Shown here one piece after another: positions 1 to 6,711 of a stretch of 16,358 nucleotides of DNA. The notes beneath the pieces are model-generated. The model made no database searches. It worked only from the letters and a program-made list of their open reading frames with translations, and was not told the origin of the DNA. The translations under genes and the position numbers were made by a program. This DNA comes from Sergeia podlipaevii (lineage: Eukaryota > Euglenozoa > Kinetoplastea > Trypanosomatida > Trypanosomatidae). How positions within the stretch are numbered: position 1 is the stretch's first letter; each line of letters starts with the position of its first letter. The stretch covers positions 1 through 16,358 of the forward strand of contig JASANZ010001802.1 in NCBI GenBank assembly GCA_030849805.1, given 5' to 3'.

Positions 1-5
1 GGATA

Positions 6-22
6 GGGGGGGGGGGGGGGGG
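6..22. repeat. G17 homopolymer
   Basis: A run of 17 consecutive G on the plus strand, which is C17 in the direction of transcription. It sits at the window edge in the 3' flank of the SDR-like gene. Runs like this are prone to length error in sequencing and assembly. Confidence 0.9.
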
Positions 23-490
23 AAGAGTTATCCAAAATAATAAAAAAGATGTTAAGAAATACAAAGACGAAGTGAAGCAGAAAAAAAAGAAGAAGAAGAA
101 AAGGGAGGGGGGAGGGGGATACACGAGAAGCCATTTGGAATTGTGATTAAAAAAAAAACGTGGATCTTTAGCCACACGTCGAGCACATGTAGCAATCTCT
201 TCTTTATCCTTTTTCACTCTTCCCCTCCCCAAGCAAAATACTTTTCTTCCGGAAACAAAAAACGAAAAAGTATCGTTTCACCTTTTCTTCTTCTTCTTCT
301 TCCGTCTATTGTTGAAGAGCACGGACTCATGAGGTCACTTATTGCCAGCATATTTGACCGTGTGATTCCCTCCTCTTCTTTCTTTTCCACCTTTCACTAT
401 TTTGTTTTCCCATTCCTCCTTTCCTCGTCGTTGTGTCACCAAGGACTCAACCACCTGCGCAAGTAAATACAACTATATATATATTACCAC

Positions 491-510
491 AAACACACAC
501 ACACACACAC
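491..510. repeat. (AC)n microsatellite next to the SDR-like stop codon
   Basis: An alternating AC run directly abuts the region of the TAA stop codon at 513-515. In the transcript it reads (GT)n and begins within a few bases of the stop, so it belongs to the very start of the 3' untranslated region. Confidence 0.85.
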
Positions 511-512
511 CT

Positions 513-2033
513 TTAGCTGCGCACGCGCCTGCGGAGCACCGCAGCAAGCACCACACCAGTCGCACTGAGACCACCCAGCAGCAATGCCGCCTTCGTTGCG
601 TAGCCGCTGCTTTCCGCCTTGGCCGGCACCTCGCCAGCCTGAATCATCTGCTCGACACACGCACTGATGGTGTCCTCAATGGGGGTGAAGGGAATCTGCA
701 GCTCAGACACGGCGCGCGTGTTGTCGAGGCTCTTGCGAACACCGAGGCTGCGCCAGAGAAAACCCAGCTTCACGCCATTGCGAGACTGCGTAGCCCCAAT
801 AAGAAGAGTGACAAACTTGTTGGCAGTTCTAGTTGGTGGAGTGAGGTGAGGAAAGCGCGCCTTGATGATGCGCGCCACCTCGGCCATGCTAAGGCACCTA
901 TTAGATATAATAATACGCTGATCCCGCACCTCAGGAGCCTCGAGCGCGCGCACGTGGGCATCTGCCACGTCACAAATATCGACAAAGTTCCAGTAGATAT
1001 CTGGACTGAAGGGAAAGTAGGCTGGCGCACTCGCAAGTGACTGAATGGCCAACATCGCCTCAGCTGTTTCTTCGGTTCTGCTTGGGCCGATAGTGATGGA
1101 TGGGAGCAACACGACCAGCTCTACGCCAATCATCTGCCGCAGCCTCCACGCCTCGCGCTCAAACACGATCTTTGCAAAGGGAATAGGATCCGTCTCAGCT
1201 GTGGCAACGTTGTTCCAGCACTCTTCGTTAAAGGTGCCGCTCGGCGGGTCAGGGTCGGTAACATGAAATACAGAGGACACCGCACCGGTAATGATAACAC
1301 GCTTCACCGTTGACTTGCCAGAAAGCCTGATGCCGTCAAAGAGAGCCTGGACAGCTTGCGTGTAGTAAGCAACAGGGTTCTTATCCTTCATGGTGGCGCT
1401 AGGGCAGCCGCAATGAATGATGTATCGGCATCCACGGATGGCATCACGTAGGGACATGGAGTTCACAATGTTCGTCTCCACAAAAGACAAGCGACTTGCG
1501 GCTTCCCTGCTTATGTTGTAAAGGTCAGACTGCGCCTGCTGCTGCTGCTGCTTCTGACGCGCACCGCTGTTCGGTGCCGTGACGCGGACAGTGTAGCCCG
1601 CCTCAAGAAGCTTCTCAATCACATGGGATGAAACGTACCCGTTGTCACCTACGATGAGCACGTGGATCTTGCTCTTAGCGCTCTTCGCCCTTTCTGCTTC
1701 TGTAGACAGTTGCTCTAGAATGCTACTGACGGGCATTGCGCTGCCGCCACTGTGGCCGCCACGCTGTTGTTGTGTCACGGGGCTCCTAGGTTCATCGTCC
1801 GCCATCATGTGAGCGGCGACGGTATCACACCCCATCGCGTTGAGGTCCAGCGCACTACCAGAAAACACCTTTTGGAAAGTGAACATGCCGGGCTGCGGAC
1901 GCACTGGTTCGCCTTCCTCTGTGAAGTAGTCCGCACCAGGACCCAAAAGATGAGGGCGTTTGATTAAATTGGGCCGGTACACGGTGTCCATATCCTCAAG
2001 GGACATGCAGCTACCAGAGAACATGCGCAGCAT
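513..2033 (-). CDS. Tail-anchored extended SDR / NAD-dependent epimerase-dehydratase-like protein, probably catalytically altered
   Basis: A 506-residue protein, ATG to TAA. Residues about 122-460 have the extended short-chain dehydrogenase/reductase fold, closest in pattern to dihydroflavonol-reductase or 3-beta-HSD-like members. The Rossmann strand IHVLIVGDNGYVSSHVIEKL (123-142) is followed by 'YIIHCGCPSA', 'VIITGAVSSVF' (246-256) and 'WNFVDICDVADAHVRAL'. The family glycine motif GxxGxxG reads G129-x-x-G132-x-x-S135. The YxxxK catalytic motif reads IPFAK (284-288), keeping the Lys but with Ile where Tyr is expected. A short polyQ tract (162-166) lies in the loop after the second strand. About 120 residues precede the fold. 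The C terminus (about 479-499) is a hydrophobic helix ending in RRRVRS, a typical tail anchor facing the cytosol on the ER, mitochondrial outer membrane or peroxisome/glycosome. The family call is firm; activity is doubtful and the substrate unknown. Confidence 0.85.
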   Translation of the reverse strand: MLRMFSGSCMSLEDMDTVYRPNLIKRPHLLGPGADYFTEEGEPVRPQPGMFTFQKVFSGSALDLNAMGCDTVAAHMMADDEPRSPVTQQQRGGHSGGSAMPVSSILEQLSTEAERAKSAKSKIHVLIVGDNGYVSSHVIEKLLEAGYTVRVTAPNSGARQKQQQQQAQSDLYNISREAASRLSFVETNIVNSMSLRDAIRGCRYIIHCGCPSATMKDKNPVAYYTQAVQALFDGIRLSGKSTVKRVIITGAVSSVFHVTDPDPPSGTFNEECWNNVATAETDPIPFAKIVFEREAWRLRQMIGVELVVLLPSITIGPSRTEETAEAMLAIQSLASAPAYFPFSPDIYWNFVDICDVADAHVRALEAPEVRDQRIIISNRCLSMAEVARIIKARFPHLTPPTRTANKFVTLLIGATQSRNGVKLGFLWRSLGVRKSLDNTRAVSELQIPFTPIEDTISACVEQMIQAGEVPAKAESSGYATKAALLLGGLSATGVVLAAVLRRRVRS

Positions 2034-2038
2034 CTTGA

Positions 2039-2058
2039 CTGAGGAAAAAAAGAAAAGA
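2039..2058 (-). promoter_or_regulatory. Polypyrimidine tract and candidate trans-splice acceptor for the SDR-like gene
   Basis: On the transcribed strand a T/C-rich tract (forward positions 2042-2058) runs into CCTCAG, with the AG at forward 2039-2040, just before the ATG at 2033. If used, the 5' untranslated region after the spliced leader would be only about 5 nt. An earlier acceptor further upstream is possible. The next in-frame ATG codons, at residues 4 and 10, would be the fallback starts if splicing falls inside the ORF. Confidence 0.5.
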
Positions 2059-2875
2059 TTTCCTTCCCTTCGCCCTTTTTTTTTTTGGTAGTGATTTAAA
2101 CAAAACGTGTCAGAAAATCAGTACTAACACAAAGGCAACCTTCTATCCTTTTATAGATAGATAGCTGTGTGTGCGCGCGTGTGAGAGCGGAAACGAAGAG
2201 GGAACCTCTGATCCAATGAAAGGGGGTAGAGCCGGTTAGCTATGCACGAGTCGCGAAGAACAGCCACAGCAGCAACAAAAAAAAAAAAAGAGATCCGTGT
2301 AGTTCCGTGGTTCCTTCTGATTTGTCTCTGTCTTTTTCTCTTCTTTAAAGAAAGCCTTCTCTTTTCGCCCACCAGAAAGGTATGAGGGAGCAGTACCGAG
2401 TTCTTTCGGGCTCTGATACCTGTACACACAAACACCTCTAAAGTGTCAAGCAAATATATCTGCTAAGCTTCCTTGTACTATTTTTCTTTTCTTTTCTTTA
2501 ATCCCTCTCTCAAACCTTCTGATAGCAGTTGTATAGTGGAGCGGGGAGAAGCCCAGGAGGTCAAAGGACAAGGGAGGTGGAGTGATTAATATATCTCTAT
2601 ATAATGAAATAGGTGAGACACAGCAGCCTAGCGCAACTTGGTAGACCGTTAGTGCTTCACCAACTACCTCTTGTTTGATTTGATTTCCTTCACAAACAAA
2701 ACAAAACAAAACAAAAAGAAAAAAAAACGATATATAAATACGAAGAGATGAAACTTGCGAAAGTAAGTGACCAAAGATGCAACAAAATGAAGGAGGTAAG
2801 AGGGGCCCTTAAGCAATCCTTTCTGTGTGCTTGTGTTTGTATACTAGTAGCCAAACTTCTCCTTCGGGAAGCTAT

Positions 2876-2900
2876 AAAATAAATAAATAAATAAATAAAT
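2876..2900. repeat. (AAAT)n microsatellite
   Basis: About six tandem copies of a TAAA/AAAT unit, followed by further AT-rich sequence to about 2917, in the spacer between the FHA-like and SDR-like genes. Confidence 0.85.
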
Positions 2901-3438
2901 ATAATATAATAAATATATGTTCTTACACAGCTTTATTATCAAAAAAAAGGAGCAAAAGAAAAAAAGAATGTACTTGCCTTTCACTTTATATATAGATGTG
3001 TGTGGTTCTCGCCTCTCTCTTTGGCGGCAAAGTAAAAAAAAAAATAATGCTAGGAGCGGCAATGCCTGCTTCTACTGTAACATGCAAAGACACAAAACAG
3101 CAATATTAATAAAATATCAAAAAGATGAGGTAGAAAAAAAAAATTGGATGAATCTCAAAACCAAAGCTTAACTTAAAATTGGAGATACATAGAATCAAGT
3201 AGTCGCATGCACATGTGCTTGAGATGAACAAATTTTTTTTTTTCTCTTTCGTATATGTGTTTGCATAATCGGGCAGAACAAACGTCTAATACAAAGTAGC
3301 TAAAAAATGGTTTCCTATGCAGGAATAATGATTATTACTTACAGCAACAGCAACAACAACAACAATAAATAAATATATATATATGCAACCATCGCAAAAA
3401 AAAAAAGAAGAAGAAAGGAGGGGCTGGAAAGATCATAT

Positions 3439-3474
3439 CCCCCCCCCCCCACCCCCCTCCNACCCCCCTCCCCA
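3439..3474 (-). repeat. C-rich block (G-rich in the transcript), G-quadruplex candidate with an ambiguous base
   Basis: The plus strand carries C12, A, C6, T, CC, N, A, C6, T, C4. Read on the transcribed strand this gives four or more G runs of at least four, separated by one or a few bases, which is the standard G-quadruplex-forming pattern. It begins about 170 nt past the TAA stop of the FHA-like gene, so it probably lies in that 3' untranslated region. The base at 3461 is undetermined (N), the only one in the window, so run lengths here are uncertain. Confidence 0.7.
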
Positions 3475-3646
3475 GAGATATCTAAATGTTAGCAAATCAT
3501 CTCATTCACTCTATCAAGCAAGCAAAACCCAAAACCACTCTCCTTCCAAAACAGCAAAAAAAAAGGGGGGAAAGGGAAGGGCGAGGAGATCGAATAAGAA
3601 CTGTTGCTTCGTGAGTTGAGAGAGGGGAGGGCTAAGGAAAGGAGAA

Positions 3647-5968
3647 TTATGTGTGCTTGAAGAATACCTCTTGGGACTCTGCCTCTGGTGGCAAGTACGT
3701 GCCCTTCTCAGCAGCTGCTGTCGCCACCGCCACCGCGAAAGGCGCATCGAGCCCCATAGTAGCCGTCGCTACCACCGTCTCTGCGCGACGTCTCTTCAGT
3801 GAGGCACGTGACGGAGCCACAATCGTAGACCGTGGCGGCGAGGACCGGCCACATGAGACGGAAGAGGAGGTACCCCTGCGCTTGCTCGCCTTGCCAGGAC
3901 CCTTCTTAGTCTTCGTTGCGCTGTTTTTCCCCTTCCCTCGCTTTTGTTGTAAGTCTGTGCCGCTTAACGACCGTCTGTGCTGCCGCTGCTGCTGATGATC
4001 TTCAGGTGTGCACATGGGCTCATCCATTCCGCCAATAAGAGCCACCTGATGTTCCTGCTGCTGTTGGTGGCTCAGCATCCCATCTCCTATAGCAGCACAG
4101 AAATTCTCTAGATTGGCCAGTGCGACGTCAAGGTTCTCGTCATATGTCTCTACGTACGTGTGCACAGACGTAGAGTGCGGCTGGGGCAGCCGCTGCTGTG
4201 GTCCACCGCTGCTCTCAGCGTTGCTATAGCTGCGGTGACGTGATTTATGTGGGCTAGGCGTCACGCGTGCAGAGGATACGTTCGTCGATTCCATTGAAAA
4301 CCCAAAGAGGCCACGTGTCTGCGTTCCCTTCTGTGGGGCACTTTCGTTGCCTTGTGTGTTGTGAGCTGGACGCTCGCCGAGGTTCTGAGACTCGCTAGAG
4401 ACAAGACACTGACTGCTAGTGGTGGGGAGCTCCGCCCTTGCCCTGGAGCGAGTTGGCGCAGTAGCTGCCACTATAGGGAGAAGACTGCCTGGGCCGGCAG
4501 AGAAGAAAGGAGAGGAAGAATGGCGAGGCAGGGCGGTGCTCCCATTCTCTTGTGGAAGAAAGCCAACACGCGCGGGCATTGAGGGTGGAAGAGACGTAGC
4601 GGTGGTGGCTCGTCTCCTCTTCTCCTTCTGTTTGTTCTGCTGCTGAGAAAGTGAGCTGGGCTCGGTAGAGCGAACCAAGATATGCGACCTGGCTGTCGGT
4701 GTCGCCGCCGCTGCTGCCGCCTCTGCCTCGGCGTCCTCTTGGGTTGCCTCCACGCCGCTCGTGCTGTGGTCACTGCGAACGCTTTCTCTTTCACTAGGCG
4801 CTAGGTCACAGGGGCCGGTCTCCGCCAGCGTGTCTTGCCATTGCTTGTCCTTCTCTTCTGCTCCTACCTCTTGTAATTGCTGCTGTTGCTGTCCTGGATG
4901 GCGAAGAACAAAGTGAGATGATGAAGAGTCCAAAGCCCTGCTTTGAAGATACGAGACCGAAAGAGAAGGAGCGACGATACTGCAGCCGACGCTGCCACTG
5001 TGAGAGGCAGTCGACATCAGCGTTCCCACACCCTGAGCATTCCTTGCGCCACCACTATTGCAATCCATAGGATAAAGCAAAGAGGAGTCATAGATAGATT
5101 CCCATGCTTTCAAAAACATTTCATTTCTCACCCTCCGCGTAAGCAACGTCCAATGGCTAAGTGAGGTAGAGAGGCGCAGCGTGGGAGGTAGCACCAGCGA
5201 TGGCGCATGCGTGGTTGTGTCCGCATGAACCCACGCGTACTTCAGTGGCCGAAAAGCGGCCTTCTGTGCTACTACGTCCTCGTCACCATCGTTGGCAGCG
5301 ACACCCCCGCTTGCATCTGGTGGCAATAGCCCTTCCCGTTCGTCTATAGCAGAAGGCACCAACACACATAAGGGTACAAGCTCCACACACGCGCGTCCAC
5401 CAATGATAATATGATCCCCAACACGCAGCCATATGTGCTCTCGCTCTCGCAGAGCGCTGACATCAGTGGGCATGGGTACCTCTTTGGTTTCGCCCGTATG
5501 ATGTGTTGAAGCGCTGATTCTGCTTGTATTCACCCCTCGCTGAGTCCCCCTCCATACGCGCATAAGATGATTGCGGTCGCGACACAGCACACGCACGGCA
5601 CAGTGTGGCAGTTGTGGATGACAAGGCACTATCCCCAAAGAGGCATCGCTTGTATCTGGACAAGACCACGTCGTAACCTCAAGCAGAGTACGCGAGAAGG
5701 CGCGATCGTTTCCCAGCAGCCATGAAAGTCCCCTGGTGTGTCTTCCTACCAGTACTGGGGGAGAGGGAAGTGCAGATGGCGCCTGAGAAACAGTGTCGAT
5801 ATCTGAAGAAGGCAGTCTCAAGCGTTGGTTCGCCGATGGGAGCTCCAGGACCGTCATGGACGAAGAGGAACAGCAGGGAGAACAAGTATTCAGCGCATGA
5901 TGTGACTGCAGGTCTAATGGTTGGTGTGCGGGGCGGATTACCACACAAAACCGCATGCACGACTGCAT
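3647..5968 (-). CDS. Large, mostly disordered basic protein with a divergent N-terminal FHA-like domain
   Basis: A 773-residue protein, ATG to TAA. Residues about 70-200 resemble a forkhead-associated (phosphothreonine-binding) domain: VLVGRHTRG (72-80) supplies the Gly-Arg, AFSRTLLEV (90-98) the Ser-Arg, RGVN (144-147) the Gly-x-Asn loop, and LRVGDHIIIGG (181-191) the late Gly-Asp and Gly. The His that normally follows Ser-Arg two residues on is Leu here, and the loops are longer than usual, so the call is tentative. The remainder is low complexity, rich in Ser, Gln, Ala, Thr and Pro. One ordered-looking segment, YVETYDENLDVALANLENF, lies at about 605-623. Basic clusters KRGKGK to KASKRR (676-698) and LKRRRA (724-729) look like nuclear localisation signals. 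Met1 is kept because a splice acceptor lies just upstream; Met5 and Met38 (5857) also precede the FHA-like region. The specific function is not recognised. Confidence 0.8.
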   Translation of the reverse strand: MQSCMRFCVVIRPAHQPLDLQSHHALNTCSPCCSSSSMTVLELPSANQRLRLPSSDIDTVSQAPSALPSPPVLVGRHTRGLSWLLGNDRAFSRTLLEVTTWSCPDTSDASLGIVPCHPQLPHCAVRVLCRDRNHLMRVWRGTQRGVNTSRISASTHHTGETKEVPMPTDVSALREREHIWLRVGDHIIIGGRACVELVPLCVLVPSAIDEREGLLPPDASGGVAANDGDEDVVAQKAAFRPLKYAWVHADTTTHAPSLVLPPTLRLSTSLSHWTLLTRRVRNEMFLKAWESIYDSSLLYPMDCNSGGARNAQGVGTLMSTASHSGSVGCSIVAPSLSVSYLQSRALDSSSSHFVLRHPGQQQQQLQEVGAEEKDKQWQDTLAETGPCDLAPSERESVRSDHSTSGVEATQEDAEAEAAAAAATPTARSHILVRSTEPSSLSQQQNKQKEKRRRATTATSLPPSMPARVGFLPQENGSTALPRHSSSPFFSAGPGSLLPIVAATAPTRSRARAELPTTSSQCLVSSESQNLGERPAHNTQGNESAPQKGTQTRGLFGFSMESTNVSSARVTPSPHKSRHRSYSNAESSGGPQQRLPQPHSTSVHTYVETYDENLDVALANLENFCAAIGDGMLSHQQQQEHQVALIGGMDEPMCTPEDHQQQRQHRRSLSGTDLQQKRGKGKNSATKTKKGPGKASKRRGTSSSVSCGRSSPPRSTIVAPSRASLKRRRAETVVATATMGLDAPFAVAVATAAAEKGTYLPPEAESQEVFFKHT

Positions 5969-5978
5969 TTTATTGCGC

Positions 5979-6008
5979 CTGACGATCTCAAATAAAGTAA
6001 CAAGGAGG

Positions 6009-6052
<44 letters not shown>
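5979..6052 (-). promoter_or_regulatory. (CT)n/(AT)n tract and candidate trans-splice acceptors for the FHA-like gene
   Basis: In transcript direction a (CT)n run (forward 6035-6052), an (AT)n run and a pyrimidine-rich stretch lead into GAG (forward 5987-5989) and then GTCAG (AG at 5979-5980). Either acceptor leaves a 5' untranslated region of only about 10-20 nt before the ATG at 5968, which supports that ATG as the start. Confidence 0.45.
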
Positions 6053-6711
6053 GAATGGGATTAGGCCGCACTATCAAGTGCTCTGCGCTAATATAGATAG
6101 GATGAGCTATAAGATTCACGCTCTCAAACGCTATCAAAAAAAAAAAAAACTGATGCTTCCTACCAACAAAAAAAAGACCGTTTGTACGACCCCACAAATC
6201 TATTTTCTTCTGATTGTATGTGTGTGTGGTTGTGCAGTATCCCAAGCTTCGCGCACGTGCACCTTCCTACATAACCAAAATAAAAGCAGTAGTAAGAAGA
6301 AAAAGAAAAAAACATGAAAATTTTTAAAATTAAAGACTTCGCCTATTATGCAAATGCAGACGACGACAAATAATGGTCATAAAAGAAAAAAGGAAGCACT
6401 TTGTGTGTATTCTATATACCATACTTCCCAATCTTTGCTATAATCATTTTTTTCTTTTTGTGAGAGACAAAAAAAAAAACTATCCAAATGTAGATCACGA
6501 TAAATCAGATATATATATATAATTACACGTTGTGTATGTAAAAAAAAAGAAGGTAAAAATAAATGGAACCCTTTGCTTTTCGATTCCTCTAGTGTTTCTA
6601 TGCATATTTTTTTCTCCTCTGTACGCATATCCTTCTCTCTCCCTTTCTCCTTCTGCTTCTCGGTATGGAGTCACCCATTCAAAGATGTAAAGCCATTGTT
6701 CACCCTTCACG
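5982..6711. other. Intergenic region between the CesT fusion gene and the FHA-like gene
   Basis: A 0.7 kb AT-rich spacer with A-tracts, (AT)n and (AG)n runs and no supported ORF. Open frames in it (for example 5955-6317 plus, 6377-6628 minus) encode Lys-, Phe- or Tyr-Ile-rich low-complexity sequence that simply translates the repeats. It should hold the 3' untranslated region of the CesT fusion gene. Confidence 0.6.
6009..6052. repeat. (AT)n followed by (AG)n compound microsatellite
   Basis: About 26 bases of alternating AT (6009-6034) pass directly into about 18 bases of alternating AG (6035-6052). It lies immediately upstream of the FHA-like gene and probably doubles as its polypyrimidine tract, because the AG run is CT in the transcript. 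Confidence 0.9.

Larger units (their letters stand above)
1..512. other. 3' flank of the SDR-like gene; low-complexity DNA
   Basis: No convincing gene is present. The stretch begins with a run of 17 G (6-22), followed by purine-rich DNA (65-120), then plus-strand pyrimidine-rich DNA (about 280-430, with a TTC repeat near 283-302) and an (AC)n run next to the stop codon of the neighbouring gene. Because that gene reads leftwards, this is most likely its 3' untranslated region plus the spacer to the next gene of the array. The 107-codon plus-strand open frame at 143-466 starts at a non-ATG codon and encodes low-complexity Ser/Phe/Leu-rich sequence, so I do not call it a gene. Confidence 0.6.
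2059..3646. other. 1.6 kb intergenic region without a supported gene
   Basis: This is the longest non-coding stretch of the window, between the FHA-like gene (upstream) and the SDR-like gene (downstream). It should hold the 3' untranslated region of the former and the processing signals of the latter. It contains several A-rich/GA-rich tracts (polypyrimidine in the transcript, for example near 3393-3420), an AAAT repeat, (AT)n runs and a C-rich block. Two minus-strand frames of 87-100 codons (2151-2453, 2446-2709) start at TTG rather than ATG, and their translations look like random low-complexity sequence. No tRNA or other RNA gene could be recognised by eye. Confidence 0.6.

Noticed and set aside
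143..466. 107-codon plus-strand open frame near the left edge
   Set aside because: It starts at ATT, is rich in Ser, Phe and Leu from TTC/TCC repeats, and lies in the 3' flank of the SDR-like gene.
402..1040. 212-codon plus-strand open frame
   Set aside because: It is mostly antisense to the clearly recognised SDR-like gene, begins in repeat DNA, and its product resembles nothing.
2151..2709. Two overlapping minus-strand open frames of 87-100 codons in the long spacer
   Set aside because: Both start at TTG rather than ATG, have no splice signal placed to serve them, and encode low-complexity sequence.
2878..3010. Possible mobile-element tail (A-rich and AAAT repeats)
   Set aside because: There is no reverse transcriptase or transposase fragment, target-site duplication or terminal repeat nearby; simple repeats occur in most spacers of the window.
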